Source: an uncultured Saprospiraceae bacterium (lineage in GTDB: Bacteria > Bacteroidota > Bacteroidia > Chitinophagales > Saprospiraceae). From it: a DNA stretch of 64,000 nucleotides. The notes beneath the pieces were generated by a model. The model saw only the letters and a program-made list of their open reading frames with translations, searched no databases and had not been told where the DNA came from. Each line of letters begins with the position of its first letter. Positions within the stretch are counted from its first letter, which is position 1. The position numbers and the translations under genes were made by a program. The stretch covers positions 1 through 64,000 of the forward strand of contig CALFBH010000095.1 of the NCBI GenBank assembly GCA_937951615.1. The letters are read 5' to 3'. Positions 9,635 through 18,428 of this stretch are shown piece after piece.

Positions 9635-10921
9635 TTAATTATTCCACACTGGCAATATGGCTTCGCAGGCTCCACAGGCTGTCGAAGCATCGTCTAAGCG
9701 ATCAAAAGCAGTCGTATAAGCACCTGCTGGCGGTTCAGCAATTGTGGAAGCTGTACCAGTACAGTCTACAATATCCGTTTCTGTATAAAATTCTACGGTA
9801 TAATTGCCCGCAGTGGGCGCAAGTGCCAGTAAGTCAACACCAAGGCTCTGGCTCTGCCAACGTTGATCTAGTGCGCAGCCTTGATTCATACAGGAGCCGC
9901 CCATTGGAAAAGCTGTTCCTCCTTGATATCCTGGCGGACAATCATCCATATAGGGAATATTAACACAGGTAACCCCCGGAGCAACGGTACCTGTCTCATA
10001 AACCTGATAACAGAGTCTATTGCCAGTTATATCCGCATTGCCACAGCTTATATTCTTCATCGTATTTACTTCTGCCCCATCAAGTGTCAGGACATCGCTG
10101 CCACAAAAACCAGCAGTCGGAAAAGTAGCTGCACCAACACAGCCAGGATCATATAAGGCTTGCAAATCATTCAGTGAACTGGGTAGAGCTGGATTGCCAG
10201 GTTGAAATTTCCCCATATCCATAAACAAACCATTTATGACCACCATAGAGCGATAAGCATCGGCATCGCCTACTGTGAAGTACTCCAATTGCGGACTTAC
10301 ACAACCTCCACAAATATCATCACTTTCGCGCCAGCCGCCTGTGCCATCTCCATTGACTGAAAACTCCTCCAACCCAGCTTCTGCTCCACAAGCTCCTGCT
10401 GTACCGCCATAATAATAAGAAGGTGACTCAGGTGCTGCATAATCCCATGTCGTTGCGGCCGTTGCACCACCTGTAGCATTATCATAATCTCCAGCCTGAC
10501 AATCGCAATGGATTTCTACAGAATACCGACCAGGTTGAAGTCCGCATATATTGAGATTGGCAAAATAAATATCGTTATTGCCATTTTCGCCATTATAGTT
10601 ACCAGGTACTTCACAAACCACATCAGAAGCAATAACAGAACTTCCATCAGCAGCAAGCGTAATGCCTCTGATGACTGCTTTACAATCACTGCCTTGTCCT
10701 CCTCCGGCACTTCCTGTCCCACATAATCCAGCATCTACAAAAACATCCCAATCGAGGAACATATTGCTGTTTCCGTCAGCAAAACAATTGCCAAATAATC
10801 CATTGCCTGCCCCATCATTGCCCGTAAAGGGACTGATATAATTGACTTGGGCAGAAGCAGATGTCAATCCAAATCCTAGTAGCAAAGGGAGGACGCTAAG
10901 GTAAGTCGTAATTCTTTTCAT
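9635..10921 (-). CDS. Secreted cysteine-rich protein, unknown function
   Basis: A 428-residue protein with a clear signal peptide (residues 1-25, ending TSASAQ). The mature protein is rich in Cys, Gly and Asn, with many CxxG-like spacings (FGNCFADGN, DAGLCGTGSAGG, HCDCQAGDYDN, CGGCVSPQLEYF, STACGACEAIL). Disulfides are likely in an extracellular protein. An opening FTGNDGAGNGLFGNCFADG and a segment QPGRYSVEIHCDCQ suggest a beta-sandwich. No T9SS sorting domain is visible at its C-terminus. I do not recognise the family. Confidence 0.8.
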   Translation of the reverse strand: MKRITTYLSVLPLLLGFGLTSASAQVNYISPFTGNDGAGNGLFGNCFADGNSNMFLDWDVFVDAGLCGTGSAGGGQGSDCKAVIRGITLAADGSSVIASDVVCEVPGNYNGENGNNDIYFANLNICGLQPGRYSVEIHCDCQAGDYDNATGGATAATTWDYAAPESPSYYYGGTAGACGAEAGLEEFSVNGDGTGGWRESDDICGGCVSPQLEYFTVGDADAYRSMVVINGLFMDMGKFQPGNPALPSSLNDLQALYDPGCVGAATFPTAGFCGSDVLTLDGAEVNTMKNISCGNADITGNRLCYQVYETGTVAPGVTCVNIPYMDDCPPGYQGGTAFPMGGSCMNQGCALDQRWQSQSLGVDLLALAPTAGNYTVEFYTETDIVDCTGTASTIAEPPAGAYTTAFDRLDDASTACGACEAILPVWNN

Positions 10922-11191
10922 AGCTTTAGTTTTTAAAAATTGACTTTAAATTTATCACGTTTTTCTCAAATATTCAGCATGTCAATCCATTTTTTAAGAA
11001 AATTAATTTTGCAACACATTGACAACCAGACACAAAAATATTTTGCTGCGCCAATTGATGAAAATTTTACCTAGCCAAAACTCCCTTCTCCAAAGCCGAG
11101 GTAAAATTTAAGTCTTACATATTCAACAGGAGTTAAATCTTCCATCTTGCCAAAAATGTCCCTATATTCGCACAAATCATTAAGCGCAGAT

Positions 11192-12094
11192 ATGGATTCT
11201 ACAGATAAAGAAATAATTATCGGAACAAGAGGCAGCAAACTGGCTCTTTGGCAGGCAAATTATGTACAAGCCGAACTCGCCAAACAGGGTGTCACAGCTA
11301 CACTGAAAATCATAAAAACCAAAGGCGATAATATTCAGCATTTGAGTTTTGATAAGATTGAAGGTAAGGGCTTTTTTACACGAGAAATCGAGGACGCACT
11401 GCTGCGAGGCGACGTGGATGTGGCGGTACATTCCATGAAAGATTTGCCGACCGAATCTCCAGAAGGGCTGTGTATTACTGCAGTTTCGTATCGTGCCGAC
11501 CCTGCCGACTGGTTGATTATTCGTCAGGCTTCATTTGACGACAGTCAGTTATTAAAATTTAAAAAAGAAGCCATTATTGGCACTTCTTCAGCCCGCCGCA
11601 AAGCGCAAATGTTGGATTTTCGCCCCGATATACAACTCGAAGATATTCGTGGCAATGTACCCACCCGACTAAAAAAATTGGCGGATGGTAATTTTGATGC
11701 TATTCTCCTGGCTGCTGCTGGTCTGACCCGTCTGGAACTTGATTTATCTGGTTTTCAGGTCGTGCGACTGAATCCAAAGGAATTTGTTCCGGCTCCTGCT
11801 CAGGGTGTTTTGGCTTTTCAAACGCGAATAGAAAATAAAGCAACTCGCCGTATTTTCAAACATTTACATAATGAGAAAGTGGCTGGTTCGACCAATGTAG
11901 AACGAAAAATTCTGCAACTCACACAAGGCGGTTGTCATACACCGCTCGGCGCGTATTGCGAGCAGGATTCATCTGGCAATTTTCATGTATGGGCTTCTAG
12001 GGCGGAGACTTGGGATGGCGCAGTGCGGTATGCTCATTTGTCTTCGAGTACGCATCATGGAATGGCGGAACGTATTATTGGGGACTTGGGGTGA
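11192..12094 (+). CDS. hemC: Hydroxymethylbilane synthase (porphobilinogen deaminase)
   Basis: Joins four porphobilinogen molecules into hydroxymethylbilane in tetrapyrrole synthesis. Signatures: GTRGSKLALWQAN, KIEGKGFFTREIEDALL, DVAVHSMKDLPTE, IGTSSARRKAQM, IRGNVPTRLKKL, PAPAQGVLAF, and LTQGGCHTPLGAYC, whose Cys carries the dipyrromethane cofactor. The frame opens at a TTG at 11147, but I choose ATG 11192 (MDSTDKEIIIGTRG): the normal family N-terminus starts there, and a possible -7 box TATATTCG at 11163-11170 would lie inside the longer version. hemD follows after a 300-bp spacer holding a decayed gene. Confidence 0.97.
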   Translation: MDSTDKEIIIGTRGSKLALWQANYVQAELAKQGVTATLKIIKTKGDNIQHLSFDKIEGKGFFTREIEDALLRGDVDVAVHSMKDLPTESPEGLCITAVSYRADPADWLIIRQASFDDSQLLKFKKEAIIGTSSARRKAQMLDFRPDIQLEDIRGNVPTRLKKLADGNFDAILLAAAGLTRLELDLSGFQVVRLNPKEFVPAPAQGVLAFQTRIENKATRRIFKHLHNEKVAGSTNVERKILQLTQGGCHTPLGAYCEQDSSGNFHVWASRAETWDGAVRYAHLSSSTHHGMAERIIGDLG

Positions 12095-12394
12095 TTTGGG
12101 GTATTGGGGGTATTTGGGTATTGGTAATTAAAACAGAAATTAGATATGTCAAAGCCTAATCATTTTGAGGAATTGAAGATATACCAACGAGCAGTGGAGC
12201 TAATGAGTTGAAAGAAGAAATAGAAATTTTGATAAAGATGACGAATAACTACATAAAATATTTGAAAAAAAAGCAACAAAAAAAAGCAGCCTAAGTTCCA
12301 AATACTCCCAAGCCCCCAATACCCAAATACACCAACCACCAACACCTATTACCCCAATACACCAATACCCTATTACCCCAACACACCAACAAAC
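12089..12394. repeat. Inverted simple-sequence arms between hemC and hemD
   Basis: The spacer has a left arm (about 12089-12128) made of words such as GGGGTATTGGGGGTATTTGG. A right arm (about 12300-12394) reads the complement (CCCCCAATACCCAAATACACC) and then repeats ACCCCAATACACCAATACCC. The arms enclose a decayed four-helix-bundle gene. They separate two genes that are often adjacent. Confidence 0.75.
12146..12294 (+). pseudogene. Remnant of an S23-type four-helix-bundle protein gene
   Basis: An ATG at 12146 opens MSKPNHFEELKIYQRAVELM, which resembles the start of S23/four-helix-bundle proteins (F..LK.Y..A..L). It stops after 21 codons. A second frame starting near 12205 and ending at 12294 reads ELKEEIEILIKMTNNYIKYL and then a Lys-rich tail, resembling the end of the family. 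Roughly 80 middle residues are missing, so this is an internally deleted copy. Intact members are about 115-130 residues and often lie in 23S rRNA insertions or intergenic sites. Confidence 0.6.
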
Positions 12395-13063
12395 ATGAAA
12401 AAAACCGCCTTCATCACTCGCGATCTTCATCCGGAGAGCATTTTCCTGCATCGTCTTTCGGCGGCGGGTTGGCAGGTGGCGGGGGAATCTTTGCTTTCTT
12501 TTTCACCCCTAAACTTTGGTCAGCTTCCTGTGGTGGATTGGGTATTTTTTTATAGTAAAAAAGGTATTCAGTATTTCTTCCAACAAGAAAAAATAAATGC
12601 CAATCTTCGCTATGCTGTGATGGGACAGGCAAGTGGAGCAGCTTTGCAGCAACAGGGTATAAATCCTAATTTTGTAGGAACTGGCGAGCCAGAAAGCACT
12701 GCGCAGGCATTCCAAGCATTGGCAAAAGGACAACGAATACTGTTTCCTTGTGCAACAAATTCCCGCCATTCTATCCGTGACTTGCTGGGCGATAATATCG
12801 AGGCTTATGAAGTCATTGTTTATCATAATGAAAAAAGAAAAGACATTGCGATAAGAACAGAACAAGTCTTAGTATTTACCAGTCCAATGAATGTTGAAGC
12901 TTATTTTGATCTACATGACCTGGCAAGTGGACAGCAATTGCTCGCAATAGGTGAAACGACTGCGAGTAAGCTACGCGCCTTGGGATTTGACGACATAAAA
13001 GTTGCGAACCAAGCAGATGAAATGGCTTTGGCGGAGGCTGTTGGAGACTTGTCTGGTATTTAG
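12395..13063 (+). CDS. hemD: Uroporphyrinogen-III synthase
   Basis: A 222-residue HemD-type protein that cyclises hydroxymethylbilane with inversion of ring D. The family is poorly conserved. Typical features are the opening TAFITRDL, the segment VVDWVFFYSKKGIQYFF (the usual 'D.iifTS..gv..f' block), then RYAVMGQASGAAL, FPCATNSRHSIRDLL, VIVYHN, LVFTSPMNVEAYF and AIGETTASKLRALGF. All appear in the expected order across two Rossmann-like halves. It lies downstream of hemC on the same strand, which supports the call. Start ATG 12395 follows the simple-sequence arm directly. Confidence 0.9.
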   Translation: MKKTAFITRDLHPESIFLHRLSAAGWQVAGESLLSFSPLNFGQLPVVDWVFFYSKKGIQYFFQQEKINANLRYAVMGQASGAALQQQGINPNFVGTGEPESTAQAFQALAKGQRILFPCATNSRHSIRDLLGDNIEAYEVIVYHNEKRKDIAIRTEQVLVFTSPMNVEAYFDLHDLASGQQLLAIGETTASKLRALGFDDIKVANQADEMALAEAVGDLSGI

Positions 13064-13089
13064 TACCGTGTAAGTCACTCATTTTAAAT

Positions 13090-13881
13090 CTACCTTTCCA
13101 ATTGTGGCTGATGCTGTACCGTAATTCCACGCTCTTCAAATGGCTCAATATCTTTTGCCGATAAAGCATTTCTTTGTAATAACAACACTTCTAAATTTGC
13201 CAGCATAGTGAGTTCATCTGGCAAGTTCGTCAGCTTATTATCATTGAGCATAAATCGGCGTAAGCGGTTGAGTTTGCCTAATTCTGCTGGCAACTCCTTC
13301 AGTTCATTATCGTAAATAAACAACTCTTCCAGGTAGCTGAGGTTGCCCAGTTCGGGTGGTAATTCGCTGAGTAAATTGGCTTGTATGGCTAGTGTTTTCA
13401 GGTAAGGCAGATTGCCAATTTCTGGCGGTAGTGTTTTGAGTGAATTGTGTGCGATGGACAAGGTTTGCAAATATTTTAATTCGCCGATCTCCTTTGGAAC
13501 AGTCAGCAATAAATTTTTAGAGACATTCAGTACCCGTAATTTTTTCAGTTTTTTCAGCTCCGGTGGAAGGGAAGTGATAGAATTATAAGTCAGGGTCAGC
13601 TTTTCCAGATTGACCAAAAACCAGATGTAAGATGGAATGCCGCCTTTGAAATTGCGCTCGCTCAAATCCAGTTCAACAATCCGTTTGCCCGCATTGCAGA
13701 CCACGCCTTCCCAACTGCAATAATCATCGCCCGACCAACCTAGTTTGGGATAGTCTTTGGCTAATTTGTCCAATGCATATTTTTCGGAGATGGCTTGCGC
13801 TTGTGTAGTATTCACATACACAAAACAACAAAAAACGAATAGGCATAGCAATTTTAGATAAGTAGGTGTTTGAATCCTCAT
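13090..13881 (-). CDS. Secreted leucine-rich-repeat protein with plant-like N-cap
   Basis: A 263-residue protein with a signal peptide (residues 1-29, ending TTQAQA). Then comes a capping segment, LGWSGDDYCSWEGVVCN, that closely resembles the LRRNT_2 cap of plant extracellular LRR proteins, followed by LDLSERNFKGGIPSYIW. About eight repeats of 23 residues follow, of the type LP.ElgnL..L..L.i..N.L. No T9SS domain or membrane anchor is visible. The protein is probably extracellular or surface-bound and binds protein or glycan ligands, but the ligand is unknown. It is convergent with hemD, 26 bases away. Confidence 0.88.
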   Translation of the reverse strand: MRIQTPTYLKLLCLFVFCCFVYVNTTQAQAISEKYALDKLAKDYPKLGWSGDDYCSWEGVVCNAGKRIVELDLSERNFKGGIPSYIWFLVNLEKLTLTYNSITSLPPELKKLKKLRVLNVSKNLLLTVPKEIGELKYLQTLSIAHNSLKTLPPEIGNLPYLKTLAIQANLLSELPPELGNLSYLEELFIYDNELKELPAELGKLNRLRRFMLNDNKLTNLPDELTMLANLEVLLLQRNALSAKDIEPFEERGITVQHQPQLER

Positions 13882-14240
13882 ATTCTAATTGTTCGATTTT
13901 TTAAATAATACGTACGCTTATTCTTAAATGGATTGGACAACGAAGTAAGGCGATTTTTATGACAATTGCAAGTTGTTTGCCATCAGCAAGCCCTAATATT
14001 TGTTTTTTTAACATTTTTCCAGTCCGCTTTAGCATCTAAAACATAAGTCGTTCTTATGCCCACTACTATGCAAGTTTGATTCCACTTTTTAGAGATTGCT
14101 CATTTCTGACTTATCCAACGGGAAAAAAGGGAGCTGAAGCGGGAAAAAGGGAGGGTGGAATTTTGGTTTGGGTATAGTACAATTAGTTGTCTTTGTATAT
14201 TTTTTTGTGTAAATTAGCAGCATTAAATGAACCGTAAATC
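13882..14240. other. Intergenic region upstream of two divergent genes
   Basis: A 359-bp divergent spacer. It holds a short direct repeat, GGGAAAAAAGGGAG near 14120 and GGGAAAAAGGGAGG near 14141, and an AT-rich stretch from 14180. I see no RNA gene or ORF. Promoters for the LRR gene and the HipA-like gene should lie here, but I cannot place them confidently. Confidence 0.5.
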
Positions 14241-15035
14241 TTGAAAGAAAGCATAACCACAATAGAAAAAGTTTTCCCTACTAATGGCAGTCACCCTGTG
14301 TTGGTATATTGTAACGATTTGTGCTATTATGTGGTTAAATACAAGAGAAGTAAAATCGCAACTAACTTATTTAATGAATACATTGGTTCGTCCTTCTTAC
14401 AATTATGGGAATTAGGAACGCCGGATTTTGAGTTTATTGATGTAAAAAAAGAACATGTCCCTATTGGTTTACATGAAAATATAAGTCCTGAGTATTTTGA
14501 TGCTATGTGCTTTGGCACTAAATTTTCCAGAAATTATTCAGACGTGACAGATTTTTTGACTAAAAGCTCCGTATCTTGGAAAAAACAATTTATTCATAAA
14601 GAAGAAATTTTGCTAATCGCTCTGTTTGATATGTGGATAGGAAATGAAGACAGGAATATAAACAACCCTAATTTGATGTATGATTTGGCATCGGGTAATA
14701 GATTTGTACCAATTGACCACCAACACATATTCAATTCTTCTTCATTAGAAGGAAAATTATCGCAGCTTACGGAGAATGATAGTATTTTAAGTCACTCTAT
14801 CATAAAGTCGTTGTTCAAAAGAAACGAACTTAAAGACCAGGAATTAGTTGCCGACATCCAACGTAAGTACTATCTTTACATTGAAAGATGCCAGCAAAAC
14901 TTACATAACATTATAAGTAAAATACCTGCGGATTGGAACATAAAAACTGAAAAATACGTTCAATTGATTGAAGGAAAAATTTTTAGTGAGAGGTGGATTA
15001 GGAATACTTGGATTAACTTTGTAACGCTTTTATGA
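14241..15035 (+). CDS. HipA-like kinase (HipA_2 type)
   Basis: A 264-residue protein with features of the short HipA-like kinase family. They are a nucleotide-site Lys in YYVVKYKRS, a catalytic loop LFDMWIGNEDRNINNPNLM (Asp, then Asn, as in the HipA D..xxN loop), and a metal-binding Asp in FVPIDHQHIF. The start is probably TTG 14241; the upstream ATG at 14227 is out of frame and stops at once. The next gene, 18 bases downstream, is DUF3037-like, a known companion of this kinase family. No HipB-type DNA-binding antitoxin is present. The region is visibly more AT-rich than its neighbours, which suggests transfer. Confidence 0.7.
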   Translation: MKESITTIEKVFPTNGSHPVLVYCNDLCYYVVKYKRSKIATNLFNEYIGSSFLQLWELGTPDFEFIDVKKEHVPIGLHENISPEYFDAMCFGTKFSRNYSDVTDFLTKSSVSWKKQFIHKEEILLIALFDMWIGNEDRNINNPNLMYDLASGNRFVPIDHQHIFNSSSLEGKLSQLTENDSILSHSIIKSLFKRNELKDQELVADIQRKYYLYIERCQQNLHNIISKIPADWNIKTEKYVQLIEGKIFSERWIRNTWINFVTLL

Positions 15036-15053
15036 TATTTTTAAGAATAAGCC

Positions 15054-15890
15054 ATGAATACTTATTACACTATTATATCGGCAAATATTCGTCCTGAAAT
15101 CGGGGAGAGAATTTCTTTAGGGCTTCTCGTAGTATCGGAAGAAAACATATTTCTTTCTATATCTAAAACGAAATTATCAATAGCAAAAGATTTGCTCCCT
15201 GAACATTTGTATCACGGGGTAAAGAACGAAATTATAGGCATTCAGGAAACATACAACCAATTTATCCAAAAAGATAATTCTTCTTTATTTCAAAATGATT
15301 TTCCTAAACCATTTACAGAATCCTATATTCGTTATTTGAGTAATTATAAAAACAATGTCGTCAGTTTTTCTACTCCTCAAAAAATTTCAATAGAAATCAA
15401 TAATAATATTTTTGAAAAATTGTATTTACAATTTATTGACGATGAGTTGTTCTCTGTCAAGATTGAAGATGACACTAAATCAATTGAAAAATTCAGGCAA
15501 GATTTTATTCCAAAATTATCCAATTACTACAATCTCAACTATACTGTAGATAATACTATTTTAAAAGGTGCTATCATTCCGCTTAAATTTGACCTTGTAG
15601 GGAAAAATGAAGTGGAAGTTTTTGCCAAATCAATTGATCTTGAACGGCGTAAATATAATGTAGAGCATGATATAAATGCCTTTTATCCAATAAAAGACTT
15701 GAGTCGAGATTCGAAGAAATTTATAATCTCAACAGAACCAGATAAAAAATACACTTCGCAACATCAAATCTGGAAAAACTTACGAAGCTCCGACTGGCTA
15801 GAATATATAGATGTTTCCGAGGCAGAAAAATTACAAATTTACGCCGAAGAACATAATGTCTTACCATTAGCTCCCCAAGAAACAAACTAA
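15054..15890 (+). CDS. DUF3037-like protein, partner of the HipA-like kinase
   Basis: A 278-residue protein. Its N-terminus (YYTIISANIRPEIGERISLG, then LLVVSEENIF) resembles the start of DUF3037, a family found directly beside HipA_2 kinases. The rest (residues about 110-278) is longer than typical DUF3037 and unassigned: helical, charged, ending in LRSSDWLEYIDVSEAEKLQ. It may be an antitoxin-like partner or a substrate of the kinase; neither is shown by the sequence. It shares the AT-rich composition of the upstream gene. Confidence 0.6.
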   Translation: MNTYYTIISANIRPEIGERISLGLLVVSEENIFLSISKTKLSIAKDLLPEHLYHGVKNEIIGIQETYNQFIQKDNSSLFQNDFPKPFTESYIRYLSNYKNNVVSFSTPQKISIEINNNIFEKLYLQFIDDELFSVKIEDDTKSIEKFRQDFIPKLSNYYNLNYTVDNTILKGAIIPLKFDLVGKNEVEVFAKSIDLERRKYNVEHDINAFYPIKDLSRDSKKFIISTEPDKKYTSQHQIWKNLRSSDWLEYIDVSEAEKLQIYAEEHNVLPLAPQETN

Positions 15891-15917
15891 TCCAAGGTAC
15901 ACCTAATTCCCTTGTTT

Positions 15918-17573
15918 TTATTCTTTCACAAAACGTCCCACCTGTTTTTCAGAAGAGGTGTTCAAGACAAAAAAATATGCCCCCGTAGGTAGCCGCTCTA
16001 TATTTATTTGCGTCTTGCCATCTGAGTCGGAAATCCTAAGAGATTGCACCAACCTTCCTTGAAGGTCAAAAATTTCCATTATCGCTGCTTCTTTGAGATG
16101 GATATAAAAATGAGTTTCCACGGGATTTGGATAAATGTTTATCTGTTGGTAGAATGATGTATTAAAAACAGAAAGTGGAAAATCAGCGATAGCAACAAGA
16201 TAAGCATCATAACCGCCAGAGGAGCTCAGGCTGAGGTTGTCGAATATTGTATTATTATCAAAATTTCCGCCTGCGATCAGTCCTGTGTTGGGTTGTATAG
16301 TCAGGCATTCTAGCAGGTCAAATTCTGTATTACCAGCCTGCCGTATCCACTGAAAATTGCCTGCGGTGTCTAGTTCGCTGATAAAGACATCAAAGCGAAT
16401 GGCATCGGCAGTAAGTGTACTGTTGTCAAAATTATTTTCGCCTCTGAAATGCCCGCCCAGAAATAATTGTGTGCCGCTTAATGCCAGACTTTGTCCATAA
16501 GCATCACCTTCCCCACCGACTGATTTTGCCCAGATTAAATTGCCATTGGCATCATGTTTTGCCAAGACAAGATTATCATCAAAACCCTGCGCTACTAATT
16601 CCACCAATCCCCAACGTAACACGCCTGAAAAGTAGCCCGTGAGGTAGGTGTTCCCGTCTTTATCGGCTATAATGGCATTACAAACATCTTCAAAAACACC
16701 GCCGCCTTCCTTTATCCATTGCTCATTGCCATTGGTATCATATTTCAATAAAAAAATGTCATTGTCCAGCCCGTTTCCGGGAATAAACTCTCCGGCAAAA
16801 CTGATGTCGCCTTGAAAACGTCCGCCTACATATACGTTGCCTGCTGCGTCTGTATCTAGACTGCTGCCGCGTATATCGCCAGAGTCACCTGTTTGTTTTG
16901 CCCAAAGCAAATCGCCGTTTTCATTATATTTTAATAAGAAAAAATTGGTGTTTCCATTAGCTGACAGATTAGGTGTGCTGGTAAATAATGTGCCGCCAAA
17001 ATAGCCCGTCAGGTAAATATTGCCCTCATCATCGACCTGTATGTCTTCTACTTTTTTGATGCCGCTGCCGTCTATACTTTTTGCCCAGATGGCATTGCCA
17101 TTGCTGTCATATCTTGCTAGGTATAATGCGCTATTGGAGCCTTGTGTTCGGCTGATGCTCAGGTTGCCAAAATCAGCGGTATCCCAATAACTTCCTGCGA
17201 TGTAGAGCGCGTCATTATACATCGCCAAACCAGCATTTTCATCATCTTCTGTACTCCCTGCACGAACTGCCCAAATCGCTTGTCCTAAGTCGTCGAGCTG
17301 TGCGAGATAGAGGTCTTGCTGCCCGATGGAAGTCAGCGTATTTGCACCTAAATTGATACTATTTTCATAAGTGCCGCTGATGTAGAGCTTACTGTTTGTA
17401 TCGCTGACGAGTCCGTTTAGGCTTTCGCCGCCTGTACCGCCGTAGGCATTTGCCCATTGGAAGGTTTGGGCATGGAGGCTTGTGGAGAGGAGGCATAGAA
17501 TAATGGTGAGATTGTGGAATGGTGTGATTGTAGATGTCGCACGAGCCATTCTATCATTCCACCATTTTATCAT
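15918..17573 (-). CDS. Secreted beta-propeller (SBBP-like) protein with T9SS type A sorting domain
   Basis: About 551 residues from my chosen start. After the signal segment (ending LSTSLHA) come about nine repeats of the SBBP type, such as DDEGNIYLTGYFGGT and DAAGNVYVGGRFQGD, each ending in a WAK(S/Q) turn. The last 80 residues are a type A C-terminal sorting domain: INIYPNPVETHFYIHL, IFDLQGRLVQSL, LPTGAYFFVL. The protein is therefore exported by Sec and then by T9SS. The open frame extends to 17636 but would overlap the upstream gene, so ATG 17573 or 17549 is likelier. The signal-peptide codons fall inside a palindromic simple-sequence element. Confidence 0.9.
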   Translation of the reverse strand: MIKWWNDRMARATSTITPFHNLTIILCLLSTSLHAQTFQWANAYGGTGGESLNGLVSDTNSKLYISGTYENSINLGANTLTSIGQQDLYLAQLDDLGQAIWAVRAGSTEDDENAGLAMYNDALYIAGSYWDTADFGNLSISRTQGSNSALYLARYDSNGNAIWAKSIDGSGIKKVEDIQVDDEGNIYLTGYFGGTLFTSTPNLSANGNTNFFLLKYNENGDLLWAKQTGDSGDIRGSSLDTDAAGNVYVGGRFQGDISFAGEFIPGNGLDNDIFLLKYDTNGNEQWIKEGGGVFEDVCNAIIADKDGNTYLTGYFSGVLRWGLVELVAQGFDDNLVLAKHDANGNLIWAKSVGGEGDAYGQSLALSGTQLFLGGHFRGENNFDNSTLTADAIRFDVFISELDTAGNFQWIRQAGNTEFDLLECLTIQPNTGLIAGGNFDNNTIFDNLSLSSSGGYDAYLVAIADFPLSVFNTSFYQQINIYPNPVETHFYIHLKEAAIMEIFDLQGRLVQSLRISDSDGKTQINIERLPTGAYFFVLNTSSEKQVGRFVKE

Positions 17574-17576
17574 GCT
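17500..17576. repeat. Inverted simple-sequence arms overlapping a signal peptide
   Basis: Left arm words (ATGGTGAGATTGTGGAATGG) and right arm words (CCATTCTATCATTCCACC) are complementary around a centre near 17540 (GATGTCGCACGAGCC). The element covers the first codons and signal peptide of the T9SS cargo gene, so part of a coding sequence appears to derive from an intergenic-type palindrome. Confidence 0.65.
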
Positions 17577-17589
17577 ACATTTTTTTACA

Positions 17590-18384
17590 TTATCCTCCAC
17601 ATTCAGGCTGTGCAAGGTTATTATTCCATTCGCCATTCAGGTCAAGGGTTTGATTGGGAGGTAGTATTTTAAAATCATTCCCATAGGTATTTACGACTTC
17701 TCCGTAGGTGCTGAGTTCCCATTTATTTTGGTCGTATAATTCGAGACTTTGTCCTTTCAAGTCGCCTGACACGCTTTTGTTGATGAGCGGCCACCACAGG
17801 CTTTCAGTATTTCTGTCCCAGAGTACAAAACCATCTTTTCCTTCCCAGATTCCCTCTTGATAATGGGTGTAACCCGATAAGGCAAAGGTAAGTGCCGTGT
17901 TGCAATAATTACGCGAATAAACCGCGATCAAACCTGCGAGCGGACAATAAGTAACCATAACCTCATCACCATTTATGGTTTCATTGATGACTTCGTGAAT
18001 GCTCAATTGACCTAAGGTATAAACTTTTGTCTCGTCTTCTCCTTTTAAGACCACGACGCCTGCATCAGCAGCAATAGTATAAGGATAAGAAGATGGGACG
18101 ACCAATTCAGGATTGACCAGTGCTTTAAAAAATTCTCTGCCTAAACCAGATTTTAAATGACTTCCACTTAATCCTGAGTTGGTAATTTTGAAATCCATCT
18201 CCTGATCCTGTCCGCCCCATAGCCATTTTTCTCCATCCTGATAGTAGATATAATCTCCTCCATGTATTGGGTTATCACAACGGCAGGGTTCTTCCACAGG
18301 CTGGCTAACAGGAGGCCTAGGAATTTCTGTTTCGCTGCAAGCGATCAGCATAATAACAGTAAATAGAAGCAATAAATTTTTCAT
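17590..18384 (-). CDS. DUF3179-like lipoprotein
   Basis: About 264 residues starting at ATG 18384. It has a lipoprotein signal (MLIACSE). The body matches DUF3179: a Pro/Tyr-rich segment (PYTIAADAGVVVLKG), VMVTYCPLAGLIAVYSR, LTFALSGY, and VLWDRNTESLWWPL. The usual family CPLC motif reads CPLAG here, so the second Cys is missing. The frame opens four codons earlier at TTG 18396, which I reject. A strong hairpin lies 15 bases upstream of the ATG. Function of the family is unknown. Confidence 0.8.
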   Translation of the reverse strand: MKNLLLLFTVIMLIACSETEIPRPPVSQPVEEPCRCDNPIHGGDYIYYQDGEKWLWGGQDQEMDFKITNSGLSGSHLKSGLGREFFKALVNPELVVPSSYPYTIAADAGVVVLKGEDETKVYTLGQLSIHEVINETINGDEVMVTYCPLAGLIAVYSRNYCNTALTFALSGYTHYQEGIWEGKDGFVLWDRNTESLWWPLINKSVSGDLKGQSLELYDQNKWELSTYGEVVNTYGNDFKILPPNQTLDLNGEWNNNLAQPECGG

Positions 18385-18398
18385 AAGTTTGTACAAGA

Positions 18399-18428
18399 TA
18401 AAAAAAAACCGACTCAGAAGCGAGTCGG
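18399..18428 (-). terminator. Rho-independent terminator after the outer-membrane gene
   Basis: Read on the minus strand, the stem CCGACTC/GAGTCGG with a 6-base loop (18409-18428) is followed by about nine T residues (18400-18408). It ends transcripts of the gene at 18579-19835. It also lies only 15 bases before the ATG of the next gene, so that gene needs readthrough or its own start close by; an attenuator is possible. Confidence 0.85.
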
